From positions 1 to 64,000 of the forward strand of contig CALKER010000003.1 in assembly GCA_938084835.1 (NCBI GenBank): DNA of 64,000 nucleotides, written 5' to 3'. Made by a program: the position numbers and the translations under genes. The notes under the pieces were generated by a model, which saw only the letters and a list, made by a program, of their open reading frames with translations, made no database searches and was not told the origin of the DNA. Source of the DNA: an uncultured Thermoguttaceae bacterium (GTDB lineage: Bacteria; Planctomycetota; Planctomycetia; Pirellulales; Thermoguttaceae). Below, piece after piece: positions 1-8,750 of the stretch. Numbering within the stretch: position 1 is the stretch's first letter; every line of letters begins with the position of its first letter.

Positions 1-623
1 GCGGCCACCGTTTCGGCATCGTACCAATGTGACAACTGCCGCGCCGCCTCCAGCCGCACGCGCCAAGCCGGATCATTAGCAGCGGCCAACACTGGCTGTT
101 TCGCCTCGAGCTTTCCCAGTGCAGCTACCGCCCCAGCGCGAAGGGACGGATTCGGCGACTCGGCGAGCAATCGCTCCAGCAGCGCGCGTCCCTCCGGAGT
201 GTCCAGCTCGCCCAACGCCGTCACGGCCGCCAAGACTACCTGCGGATCGTGGTCGCCCAACGCTTGACGGGCGTAGAGCAAGGCGTTGGGATGACCGCGT
301 CGGGCCAGCGTCAGCAGTGCCGCAGCCCGAACCCGGCTGTTGCTGTGGTCTTTCAGGTCGGCGACTTCTGCCGGCAGGGGAGCGCTGTTATCGAATGCCA
401 GTTTTTCGAGCGATGATACTATGACATCTGGCGGTTCGTCGGCCAAACGGGCGGTCGGGCGCTCCGACACATCGGCCGGCCACTGTCCGTGGCTCTGGCC
501 CAGCAGCCCGCATCCACAGGCGAGCGCACAGACCAGAAACATCGCCAGCACAGCGCAGCGAAAGCCGAGCAAGTGCGTGGGACGACGAGCAGTCGCCGGA
601 AATTGGGCAATTCCCTTTGCCAT
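1..623 (-). CDS. Exported HEAT-repeat-like protein, 3' part cut by window edge
   Basis: An open frame runs from an ATG at 623 off the left edge without a stop, about 207 residues. The N-terminus has a basic start followed by a hydrophobic stretch (AVLAMFLVCALACGCG) that reads as a lipoprotein signal with the cysteine of ALAC as a possible lipidation site. The remainder is alanine/leucine-rich helical repeats (for example RVRAAALLTLARRGHPNA, then PQVVLAAVTALGELDTPEGR) typical of HEAT or PBS-lyase-like repeats, which act as protein-binding scaffolds. The next gene in the same direction is also an exported helical-repeat protein, so the two may be related or work together. The C-terminus and exact role are unknown because the gene is truncated. 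Confidence 0.7.
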   Translation of the reverse strand, partial: MAKGIAQFPATARRPTHLLGFRCAVLAMFLVCALACGCGLLGQSHGQWPADVSERPTARLADEPPDVIVSSLEKLAFDNSAPLPAEVADLKDHSNSRVRAAALLTLARRGHPNALLYARQALGDHDPQVVLAAVTALGELDTPEGRALLERLLAESPNPSLRAGAVAALGKLEAKQPVLAAANDPAWRVRLEAARQLSHWYDAETVA

Positions 624-817
624 TTCGAGCACTTGGCATCCTGCCTGGAAGCCCGACGGTCTCTGAACATCTATCGGCGGCACAGCCGGCCAGCTTTGGC
701 CTATACGACGACTAGCTTGGTTGTATGCGCCCAGCTTGAGCTTGTACGACAGACAGTCACTTTGCCGCCAGCGGCAGTACTTTGAAAAACATCGGCACGC
801 AAGCGCCAGCAGTGCGA

Positions 818-2026
818 CTATCCCACCGGCTGGGCGCCGCTCTTTTTCAGCGCTTCTGCCAGTTTCGACCGGGCGGCAGCGGTGGACTCCAACAGTTTAT
901 CATCTGGGAGTTTTTTGTCGTCGATTGCCTCGATTAAACTCTGCACTGTTTCGTAAGCGGTTTTATACAGTCCTTTTTGCGCGTCGGTGGTCATCAATTG
1001 TTTGACGCCTTCCAGGCCTCGCTCCACCGCGGACAAGCGGTCGCGCAGCCGCCGTCGGCGCTGAAAACCCTCCAAGGGCTGGTTCTCTTCGTTTTCGCAG
1101 GCGTCGGCGGCGAGGCCGGCCAGAGCCTGGACGATCTTCGTGGTGTCCAGACTGCCCGGCGATTGATACCGCAGACTGCCCAGCGCAGCCGCTGCGGCGC
1201 AGCGGGCAGAAAAGGCCAGTTTGCGTTCGGCGGCCATATCGGCAAGCGCAGCGGCGATGGCACCGTTGGGGCCGATTTCGCCCAGGTGTCCTAGCACTGC
1301 GGCGGCCTGTGCTCGCATCCACGCGTGACCCTCTGCCGAGCGCCCCGGCGGCGGAGAAGCAGCCTGCACCAAGCCGAGCATTGTCGTAAGCACCTCTTTG
1401 CGGTGAGCCGGGTCTTTTATCCCCTCTAGCCGTGCATGTCGCAGCAGACCTGTCAGCGCTGCCACGCGCACTGCATCGATCTGTTTGGGATCGTTGATCG
1501 CCTGCACCATCACCGGCACGGCTGCCGGTAGCGGTATCGGCGGTTCCACGGTGCGCGACTCTTGAAAGTTTAGTTCGCCGATGGTCAGCATGGCGTTGAC
1601 ACGCACGCTCACGTCGAACTCGCCCCAGGCCATTTCTTGGCACTTCCGCAACGCCAAATCGGTCAGGAAATCGTACGGCTCGCTGCGTGGCCGAGCGCCG
1701 CGGAGGAACTTGAACAGCGCTGCCCGCCGATCGGGGTGATCGTCGGTCTTGCCCACGGCCTGCTTGGGAGGCCTGGTCCATTGGGCAAAGAAGTAGTTTT
1801 CGAAGTACTGCTGCACCGTCCGCCTGTCATCGTCGCTTTCAAACTTTTCCGCACGGAGGACGGCCATAACCCGCGGCGCCAGCTTGCTCAGCGATTCGTC
1901 GACCGGCCGTTCCCCCGCTGCTGAAGCCGCCTGGACCGCCACCCCTGCCCAACAAAGCACCGCGGCCACAGCGCACAGCAGTCGCCCTCGAACTATCCAC
2001 GGCAAAAGCACTTGTCGATTGGACAT
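818..2026 (-). CDS. Secreted helical-repeat (HEAT-like) protein
   Basis: A 402-residue protein beginning with a clear signal peptide (basic MSNRQ, then a hydrophobic segment LLCAVAAVLCWAGVAVQAASA). The mature part is alpha-helical and alanine-rich, with units such as VRVAALTGLLRHARLEG and AAAVLGHLGEIGPNG that look like HEAT repeats. Such proteins usually mediate protein contacts in the periplasm or at the cell surface. There are no catalytic motifs. It lies upstream of the truncated helical-repeat gene at the left edge, same strand, 194 bp apart. I do not recognise a named family; the repeat assignment is from pattern only. Confidence 0.75.
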   Translation of the reverse strand: MSNRQVLLPWIVRGRLLCAVAAVLCWAGVAVQAASAAGERPVDESLSKLAPRVMAVLRAEKFESDDDRRTVQQYFENYFFAQWTRPPKQAVGKTDDHPDRRAALFKFLRGARPRSEPYDFLTDLALRKCQEMAWGEFDVSVRVNAMLTIGELNFQESRTVEPPIPLPAAVPVMVQAINDPKQIDAVRVAALTGLLRHARLEGIKDPAHRKEVLTTMLGLVQAASPPPGRSAEGHAWMRAQAAAVLGHLGEIGPNGAIAAALADMAAERKLAFSARCAAAAALGSLRYQSPGSLDTTKIVQALAGLAADACENEENQPLEGFQRRRRLRDRLSAVERGLEGVKQLMTTDAQKGLYKTAYETVQSLIEAIDDKKLPDDKLLESTAAARSKLAEALKKSGAQPVG

Positions 2027-2158
2027 CGATACACGCGATAAGCTGGTGAAAGTAGGATGACGATAGCTAATATGACAACTGATAGGCTACCAACGGCCGT
2101 CTCAGGCTGTCAAGTTGAATGTTCACTAATACCACATCTGCTTGGTATGGTTACCAAC

Positions 2159-3352
2159 TCAAGTGTGATAGTCGGCATTGAGCCGCACGTATTCTGCTGT
2201 TAAGTCGGTAGTCCAGAAAGTCAGCTCTGCGTCTCCCTCGCCGAAGCCCAGTTCCACCAACGTATCGCGGTTGTCGCGAATAGAGCGCGATACGCTGGCC
2301 GCATCGAAGTGTGTCGGCGCGCCGTTCTCGTACAACAGAAAGCCATTCACCTTGAGACTCACCTTGGCCGGATCGAACGGTACGCCCGCGTAGCCGGCCG
2401 CCGAAACGATCCGGCCCCAGTTGGGGTCAGCGCCGGCAACGGCGGTCTTCACCAGCGGACTATTGGCCACGGTCTTGGCGATTTGCATGGCCGCTTGACG
2501 ACTTGCACAGCCGGTCAGTTTGAGGGTGATCAGGTGGGTGGCCCCTTCGCCGTCGGCCGGGATGGCAATGGCCAATTCGATGCACACTTCGTCCAGGGCT
2601 TGTTGGAACTGAGCCAACTGGTCGCCTTGCAACGGCTCGCCGCCGGCAGCCCCGTTGGCCAGCAGCAGCACTGTATCGTTGGTACTCATGTGGCCGTCGA
2701 CGCTCATGCAATTGAAGCTCCGCTCGACGCTGGCCGCCAAGGCGTCCTGGCAATCGTCGGCAGTCAGGGGGGCATCCGTAAGTATCAGGGCCAGCATCGT
2801 CGCCAGGTTCGGCCCCATCATTGCCGCGCCTTTGGCCATTCCGGTGATTTGGATCTGTCGGCCGCCGATTTTCACGCTCCGCCCGGCGATCTTGTGCTTG
2901 GTGTCGGTCGTCAGCATTCCCCGTGCGGCAGAGATCAAGCATTCTTCGGTTCTGCCCAGCTTGACCGCGGCCGCAGAAATCCCCTGGGCGATTTTTTCCA
3001 TGGGAAGAAACTCGCCGATAATTCCCGTCGACATCACCAGGGCTTGATACTCCTGGCAACCGCAAGCGGCGGCGGCTAGCCGGGCCATTTCGCGGGCGTC
3101 GCGCAATCCTCGCTCCCCAGTGCACGCATTGGCGCAGCCAGAGTTTATCACTACCACCTGGATGCGATCGCTCGGCGTGCGGCTGCTATCTAGCGCCACC
3201 GGCGCGGCAAACACCAAATTGCGCGTGTAGACGCCGGCTGCCGCCGCCGGCAATTCCGACATCACCAACGTCAAGTCGGGTTTTTGCGGGTCGCGCTTGA
3301 TCCGACAGTGAACCCCGGCCATCAAATACCCTTTGGGAACGCAGACTGACAT
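2159..3352 (-). CDS. argJ: Bifunctional ornithine acetyltransferase/N-acetylglutamate synthase ArgJ
   Basis: A 397-residue protein with the full ArgJ architecture. ArgJ transfers the acetyl group from N-acetylornithine to glutamate (the cyclic arginine pathway) and in many bacteria also makes N-acetylglutamate from acetyl-CoA. Diagnostic segments are NSGCANACTGERG near residue 70, MSTGIIGEFLP near 108, and MGPNLATMLA around 179, where autocatalytic cleavage occurs between Ala184 and the nucleophile Thr185. The C-terminal ADPNWGRIVSAAGYAG motif is also present. Length matches the family. It stands alone on this strand; no other arginine genes are visible in the window. Confidence 0.96.
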   Translation of the reverse strand: MSVCVPKGYLMAGVHCRIKRDPQKPDLTLVMSELPAAAAGVYTRNLVFAAPVALDSSRTPSDRIQVVVINSGCANACTGERGLRDAREMARLAAAACGCQEYQALVMSTGIIGEFLPMEKIAQGISAAAVKLGRTEECLISAARGMLTTDTKHKIAGRSVKIGGRQIQITGMAKGAAMMGPNLATMLALILTDAPLTADDCQDALAASVERSFNCMSVDGHMSTNDTVLLLANGAAGGEPLQGDQLAQFQQALDEVCIELAIAIPADGEGATHLITLKLTGCASRQAAMQIAKTVANSPLVKTAVAGADPNWGRIVSAAGYAGVPFDPAKVSLKVNGFLLYENGAPTHFDAASVSRSIRDNRDTLVELGFGEGDAELTFWTTDLTAEYVRLNADYHT

Positions 3353-4307
3353 CTATGTGGGTCCTCCAGGAAAAACAATAACCCGTGCAGGCTTGCCGTC
3401 GGGCGGCAAAGCTGCTGTTTCTATCCCCCTGCCACCGCCAGATGGTCCTGAAAGCCGCTTGCAGGCGAGCGTGGGATTCGGCAGACAAGCACCCCCGATC
3501 GACTTGCCCACCGTGCACGGGGGATCATTAACCAGAAGCCAGGGCGCCTGCCAAGAGCCTCGATTCTGGTCCTGCGGCGCCATCACAGCTTTTCGGCCGT
3601 AAGCAAAACGAACATCTACTGCTATCAAAGCCCCGCCGTGCAGTCAACAGGTCGGCACACAATATATCAGCGACCAACGAAAATGTCCCCATCTTCAAAC
3701 CATTAGAAATGCCCCCGATTGCACCGAAAAGGGGGCAAAGGGTGAGCTGTGCTGTACATAAATTGTCCAGCCAGCAGAGGCAAACAATGTGACCAGCGCA
3801 AAAAGCAGAGCACTTGGGCGCACCGCCAAGCGAAACGACCGCCTTAGAGCGATCCGGAGGACCGCCGCTCGATGTGTCACGGCAGCCAGACCACCTTCGC
3901 TGCCAAGCAGGTTCACAAATACTCGCACGAATCGCGCGTCTTGTTACGGCCAAGTACTTCGGGTACAACGGCGCGGGCCGTGACGCATTGGCTTACAGGC
4001 GGTTATCAGCACGGTTGCTACCGCTCAGCCATGGTGGCCCGTTGGCCGGGTGATTTGTAAATCACACAGTACGAGCCTCTTACGAAATGAAACCGTCGAA
4101 AGGTTTGACTAGCCCTCTACTGAGTATAGAGTGCCAGGAAAGGTGGTTTTGTTACAGGCGTTGAGAACCGCTCGGTAGCATCAAGCAATTTGGGCCAGCG
4201 GTTAATCCAAGTGCTCAACCGCGGACCGTCGGCGCCGTACACTGGATTGAGCACTGTGACTGAGTTTCATGTGGGGTAAGGCCTAGATTCCGTATGGCAG
4301 GGGGCGG
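3353..4307. other. Gene-poor gap between argJ and nadD
   Basis: About 950 bases between the divergent argJ and nadD genes. Short open frames exist on both strands (up to about 146 codons, minus strand near 3528-3968) but their translations are Cys/Arg/Ser-rich with no recognisable motifs, typical of non-coding GC-rich DNA. Promoters for both flanking genes should lie here, but I cannot place them with confidence. Confidence 0.5.
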
Positions 4308-4928
4308 ATGTTGACTATGCGACTTGGCATTCTCGGTGGATCGTTCGACCCGGTGCATTACGGACACCTGCTGTTGGCCGAAAGCGCACGCGAGCAGTGC
4401 CAGCTCGACCAGGTATGGCTATTGCCGGCAGCGGTGCCTCCCCACAAGCAAGACCGGCAGCTTACGCCCGCCGAACACCGCCTGGCGATGCTCGAGCTGG
4501 CCGTGGCCGGTGAACCGGCGCTATCCATCTGCCGCTACGAAGTGGATCGCGGCGGGGTCAACTACACGTTCGAGACACTCGGGATGATAAAGTCCCAGCA
4601 ACCCGACAGCGAGCTGTTCTTCCTCTTGGGCGCCGACATGCTTCACGATCTACCTAATTGGCGAGAGCCAAGCCGGATATGCCAATTGGCTATCTTGGTT
4701 GTGGTCGCCCGGCCCGGTGTCGGACAACCTGATTACTCCCTGCTATCGGCCATCACGACGCCGGAGCGAATTGAGCTGATGCGACGTCACCAGATCGTCA
4801 TGCCGCAAATCGGCATCAGCAGCAGCGACTTGCGGCGGCGCGTCGCTGAGCGCCGGAGCATTCGCTTTCAAACGCCCCGGGCGGTAGAAGAATATATCCG
4901 CGCGCACGGGCTGTACCAGCATGTTTAA
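4308..4928 (+). CDS. nadD: Nicotinate-nucleotide adenylyltransferase NadD
   Basis: NadD adenylates nicotinate mononucleotide with ATP to give deamido-NAD in NAD synthesis. The N-terminus GILGGSFDPVHYGHLLLAE contains the nucleotidyltransferase GSFDP and (T/H)xGH signatures, the middle has FFLLGADMLHDLPNW, and the C-terminus has the ISSSDLRRR motif of the family. At 206 residues it has the usual length. Start could be ATG 4308 or the in-frame ATG at 4317; the latter places the beta-strand right at the N-terminus as in most homologues. It converges with the small gene at 4995-5375. Confidence 0.95.
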   Translation: MLTMRLGILGGSFDPVHYGHLLLAESAREQCQLDQVWLLPAAVPPHKQDRQLTPAEHRLAMLELAVAGEPALSICRYEVDRGGVNYTFETLGMIKSQQPDSELFFLLGADMLHDLPNWREPSRICQLAILVVVARPGVGQPDYSLLSAITTPERIELMRRHQIVMPQIGISSSDLRRRVAERRSIRFQTPRAVEEYIRAHGLYQHV

Positions 4929-4994
4929 CCCGGCTGGAGCGAAACGTCGTCTGGCAGTGCATGGGTCGACAAAACGGCTGGACACGGCGCACAA

Positions 4995-5375
4995 TCATTC
5001 TGACTTTCCTAGGCTGCCGCTATCGGCTATTGTTTGCCGCCATCCTAGACTTGTTACTTTGCCGCGATTTCCATGCTGCCGTGATTGAAGCACCTGCCGC
5101 AATTGGTCCGAGATAGGCTGTTGCTCCAATGCAGGCTCCTGGATGAGCACATCGGCAACGTGTTGAAGCTGTTCGTCGGGCCACAGCGCCAGGTCCAGAA
5201 ACAACACTTTCTGAGCGCCTAGTTGGCACGCACCGCCTCCGCTACCGCCGAAGTAGTCGGGACGCACCACAAAACCGACCCGCCGGGCAAGATTCAGTGC
5301 TTCGTGGAGCAACTGGGCAGTATGCACGTTGATTTCCCCGACTGAGCAGACCATGTTTTCGCTACGGCGCGGCAT
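4995..5375 (-). CDS. Small conserved-looking hypothetical protein
   Basis: A 126-residue frame convergent with nadD. The central part (RRVGFVVRPDYFGGSGGGACQ, then KVLFLDLALWPDEQLQHVADVL) has well-formed alternating strand/helix character and a glycine-rich loop, so it looks like genuine protein rather than a shadow. No named domain is recognised and no function is proposed. It starts ATG at 5375, about 200 bases from the divergent histidine kinase gene. Confidence 0.55.
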   Translation of the reverse strand: MPRRSENMVCSVGEINVHTAQLLHEALNLARRVGFVVRPDYFGGSGGGACQLGAQKVLFLDLALWPDEQLQHVADVLIQEPALEQQPISDQLRQVLQSRQHGNRGKVTSLGWRQTIADSGSLGKSE

Positions 5376-5571
5376 TGTAGTGCGTCGTGCTTCAGTTGCC
5401 TAGCACAGTTCGACGATAGGCAAACAATGGGCGCTTAACACTGCTACTGGCAAGATGTTAAGCGTTACCATCTAGCAAACGCGGCGAAAATGCCCCCGCT
5501 TTGCCGCTGGCCGAAATACTGGAGTATACGTAAATCAGGCAATCTGGCAGTAATGGGAAGGATGGCCCGCC

Positions 5572-6420
5572 GTGTCACACAACCAGCAAACAGACATCGC
5601 CAAACTCCAGCAGCAAGTCCAACAACTAAAAGAACAGTTGGCTAAAGCCCAACGCCTGACTGCACTGGGCGAACTGGTCAGCACTACAACCCATGAGTTC
5701 AACAATGTGCTGATGACCATCATCAACTACGCCAAGATGGGCATGCGCCACAAAGACACTGTCACGCGGGACAAAGCCTTCGAAAAAATCCTGGCGGCCA
5801 GCACCCGGGCAGCCAAAATCACCAACAGTGTGCTGGGCATGGCCAGGAGCCGCTCGACCGGCCAGGAACCCACCAACATCGCGCAACTGATCGAAGATAC
5901 GTTGCTGCTGTTGGAACGGGAATTGAACAAGTACCGCATCGCCGTAGACAAACACTTCCAGCCCGTGCCCGAAGCCTTCCTCAACGCCAATCAATTCCAG
6001 CAAGTGCTGCTCAACATGATCATCAATGCCCGGCAAGCCATGCCTGGCGGTGGACGGCTCATAATAAAGCTGTCTCACGATCCCAAGGAAGACATGATCG
6101 ACGTGGTCATCCGCGACACCGGCTGCGGTATCCCCCCCGAAGTGCTTCCGCGAATATTCGACCCGTTCTTCACCACCAAAGACGGACCAGACGCCAGCGG
6201 CAAAGGCGGTACCGGGCTAGGGCTGTCGATGTGCAGGGAGGTAATCGAAGCGCACCACGGCCGAATCCGGGTGGAGAGCACCGTCGGTAAAGGGACGGCT
6301 TTCACCCTGAAGCTGCCCACCGTGACTAAAGCAACCCAAAAGGCCACCGCGCCGACGACCACAGCCACGACCGCAGTGCCGGTTCAGTGCTTCCCAGGCC
6401 AACAGCCGATCGAGACGTAA
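5572..6420 (+). CDS. Soluble sensor histidine kinase
   Basis: A 282-residue cytoplasmic two-component kinase. After a short N-terminal coiled coil (IAKLQQQVQQLKEQLAKAQRL, about 9-29) comes the dimerisation/phosphoacceptor helix with the likely phosphorylated His41 in TTTHEFNN. The HATPase domain shows the N box with Asn152 (NMIINARQAM), G1 box DTGCGIPP (182-189), F box DPFFTTKD and G2 box GTGLGLS (213-219). There is no membrane segment and no PAS domain, so the input signal is probably another protein or an intracellular cue. The start is GTG. No response regulator is encoded next to it. The C-terminal roughly 30 residues are Thr/Ala-rich and look unstructured. Confidence 0.9.
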   Translation: MSHNQQTDIAKLQQQVQQLKEQLAKAQRLTALGELVSTTTHEFNNVLMTIINYAKMGMRHKDTVTRDKAFEKILAASTRAAKITNSVLGMARSRSTGQEPTNIAQLIEDTLLLLERELNKYRIAVDKHFQPVPEAFLNANQFQQVLLNMIINARQAMPGGGRLIIKLSHDPKEDMIDVVIRDTGCGIPPEVLPRIFDPFFTTKDGPDASGKGGTGLGLSMCREVIEAHHGRIRVESTVGKGTAFTLKLPTVTKATQKATAPTTTATTAVPVQCFPGQQPIET

Positions 6421-6743
6421 ACGGCCCACGCGGCCGTAAACACTCGATTTGCACGTACAGCGCGACGCGGCATCAGTGCCCGGGGTGTCCACGCTGTCAA
6501 AACCTAGGCAGCATCTTCGAGCGATTGCCGGCAGCACGCTCTGCTCGAATATCGGCTACAGCCCACGATAGCCCTGCAATAAACGCGCGACACAAGCAAA
6601 ATCCGGCGGCCAATAATTCTCCGGCGCCCAATTAAACTCAACGAAAACCCGGCGCTTAATCCCAACGGTAACGAGCCAGTATCGGTCAGCGACTGTCGTG
6701 TCGGCGACTGATGCTGCCTCACCGCTCGGCGGCTGATGCCGGC
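6421..6743. other. Intergenic gap with a short tandem repeat
   Basis: About 320 bases between the convergent kinase and lipoprotein genes. I see no gene. The end of the gap and the last codons of the lipoprotein gene contain an imperfect 25-base tandem repeat (see the repeat entry). Confidence 0.5.
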
Positions 6744-6760
6744 TCACCGCCCGGCGGCTG
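6711..6760. repeat. Imperfect 25-bp tandem repeat, two copies
   Basis: Copies at 6711-6735 and 6736-6760 share most positions (core CTCACCG then CGGCGGCTG), with a partial third copy following. The array overlaps the last codons of the lipoprotein gene on the minus strand, so it may have formed by slippage at the gene's 3' end. Confidence 0.65.
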
Positions 6761-7556
6761 TCGCTGCCTGCCTCACCGCACCGGCGCCACGGTATCCGAA
6801 GCGCGATTGGATGTGGCCCAGTATCTTCTGCTCCAATGCAGTATCGCGTCCTTGTGATATCCAGCCCTGCGATTGCTCGGATTCGTCCGCCGGATTGACT
6901 ACCCGGCTGAGTGTGGAATCGTATCGGAACGTGGCTGCCCCTGCCGTGGCGCGTTCTGGCCGTCGCAGGTCTTCCAGCTCCTTCGTCACGGCTACTTCGA
7001 CCAGATAGCCGCCGCTAGTGGGCGCTACCCGCACCGACGCCCTGCGGCGCATCGACTGCAATGTGTTCTCCATCAACTCGTATCGTCCGGCGACGTCCTG
7101 CCGCCACGGTTCGAACACAGTGGGGCTGACCTCCGGGAAGGTCTCCAACCGGCCTTCGGTGATCGTACTGCCCATTACCCGCAACGGCTCCTCCCGCTCG
7201 ATGCGGAAGTAATCGTCGATCACATCCACCACCGTCTCCCACACGTACACCGGGTCGGCCGCGGGCACGAACACCGGGTTCTGATACGGCAACTGGGGGG
7301 CGTGTTCGGGCAGAATCGGGCCGTAACAACCTGGCTCGGGCGCGGGCAACGCACATCCGCCCATGGCAATGGCCGTCAACGCTGCAACCAACACCAGGCC
7401 AGGTAACGTCCACCGCAGGTCTCTTTCCCGCCGACCCCGATAGCCTAATCCCCCCCGACCGGCACAGGCTAGGAGAAAATGTGCTCCCGATTCGGCAATA
7501 TCCGGTGACGCCGGATTGCGCCAGGGAAGAGTCAATACGTCTTCGGATGTGATCAT
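6744..7556 (-). CDS. Putative lipoprotein of unknown function
   Basis: I choose the ATG at 7556 (MITSEDVL...), giving about 270 residues. The frame continues upstream but that part is low-quality. A hydrophobic segment (LPGLVLVAALTAIAMGGC) ends in a lipobox-like MGGC, so the protein is probably lipid-anchored after cleavage at that cysteine. A second possible start nearer the signal peptide would make the N-terminus more typical. The mature part has a compact domain with VYVWETVVDVIDDYFRIERE and SGGYLVEVAVTKELEDL, resembling uncharacterised planctomycete lipoproteins in style. No enzymatic motif is visible. Confidence 0.7.
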   Translation of the reverse strand: MITSEDVLTLPWRNPASPDIAESGAHFLLACAGRGGLGYRGRRERDLRWTLPGLVLVAALTAIAMGGCALPAPEPGCYGPILPEHAPQLPYQNPVFVPAADPVYVWETVVDVIDDYFRIEREEPLRVMGSTITEGRLETFPEVSPTVFEPWRQDVAGRYELMENTLQSMRRRASVRVAPTSGGYLVEVAVTKELEDLRRPERATAGAATFRYDSTLSRVVNPADESEQSQGWISQGRDTALEQKILGHIQSRFGYRGAGAVRQAATAAGR

Positions 7557-8036
7557 TCTGGGGTATCGCTTATCCGCTCTAAGTGGCGCAATCTCGGGCT
7601 TTGGCTTTACACACTGTTGGCACTGGGCGTGCCGCACCGGCCCAGCCAGCCGCGTGCGTCCCGGCGATGAATCCCGCCATATTGCAATATTCTGATCGTC
7701 TGAGCATGACTGCATGGGTAGAACCGTGCAGACCAGCCACAAAATTCAATCGAACCAAGCAGTTACGACGATTCAATTCCCGAATGGCTCCGGCAAATTG
7801 GTAAGGCATTGCTCCCCGATTGCCGCCGGCGGCCAAGGTACTGGCTGAACGCATCTTGGCGCTTTGCCTGCCGGGGGGAGCTTCCGCAAACAGGTCGGTA
7901 GTTTGCCAATCGACTCGTCGGCGGACAATAGCAATTAACCTCCGGCGGCTTGACATCGCCCAAGGTTAACAGTAGAAAAAAATACTTGAAGCGTGGCAGT
8001 CGGGCAGAAGCCGCGTGACTGCTAGCTGTGCAATCC
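7557..8036. other. Gap upstream of tRNA-Glu
   Basis: About 480 bases with only overlapping short frames on both strands and no recognisable product. It must carry the promoters for the lipoprotein gene (minus) and tRNA-Glu (plus). Confidence 0.45.
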
Positions 8037-8109
8037 GCCCCCTTCGTCTAGAGGCCTAGGACATCGGGTTCTCAGTCCGATAACAGGGGTTCGAATCCCC
8101 TAGGGGGTA
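8037..8109 (+). tRNA. tRNA-Glu (anticodon CTC)
   Basis: A 73-nt cloverleaf can be drawn. The acceptor stem GCCCCCT pairs with AGGGGGT (one G-T pair). There is a D arm, an anticodon stem TCGGG/TCCGA with loop TTCTCAG giving anticodon CTC, and a T arm AGGGG-TTCGAAT-CCCCT. The discriminator is A and CCA is not encoded. It reads GAG codons. Confidence 0.93.
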
Positions 8110-8750
8110 CTTCACAAGTCGTTGGCAGCTTCTGCAGCGTTGTCGTTAATCACTGTTTGCAATTCACCTCTCACAAATTCGTGGGTTGAAATTCCCCTTA
8201 AATGTCGGGGCGCTTTTAACGAGATTATAAAGGCGATTCAACTAACCAGTACTTAAGAAGGGCACTCGCCCGCGACAAAGCTTCTCCATTCCGCGTTTCT
8301 CACAGGGTCCCGTTCGACATTCGCCAGTTTTGGCTGGGCCCGGACTCTAATCGGAATAGGTGCGGCATACTCGGGCAGCCAATCTTGGCCTGTAGGGATC
8401 ACTCCAGCCTCGGGGCCGTGAATCGCGGGCTTGCCCCGCCATTCAAAAGAATTACAGCTTGGCTTTTCATGTCAGAGAATCAGAGAAGAGCCCAAGAGCG
8501 CCCTAATTTGCCCGAAGGAAACTCCATGGCGCCGGAAGAATGATCCATCTTCCAGTGCACGTCTGCCGGATCGACCTCTCCCGAGGCCGGGATGAAAACT
8601 GCCCCGTGGCGGCAAACTCCTCATAGGGACTGTGTCAACATCTGGAAGGGAATCCCCTTCTTACGTCAGACGGCTTGAAAACAAAATTTCCGACGCCGCA
8701 AAGGACCGTAAATTACGAAGATGCCAGTAACTTGCAGCGGCGCGCTTGTT
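8110..8750. other. Gene-poor gap after tRNA-Glu
   Basis: About 640 bases without a supported gene. A short hairpin (CCCC...GGGG followed by CTTTT near 8198-8217) could be a weak terminator for the tRNA. I see no integrase gene and no second copy of the tRNA 3' end here or elsewhere in the window. Confidence 0.4.

Noticed and set aside
2309-3079. 256-codon plus-strand frame inside argJ
   Set aside because: Lies wholly antisense to a well-supported argJ and shows no domain; a shadow of its codon bias.
3528-3968. 146-codon minus-strand frame upstream of argJ
   Set aside because: Cys/Ser/Arg-rich translation without protein-like pattern and no ribosome site; not supported as a gene.
8037-8750. 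Genomic island inserted at tRNA-Glu
   Set aside because: No integrase, no duplicated tRNA end in the window, and the downstream genes are mostly housekeeping or phylum-typical.
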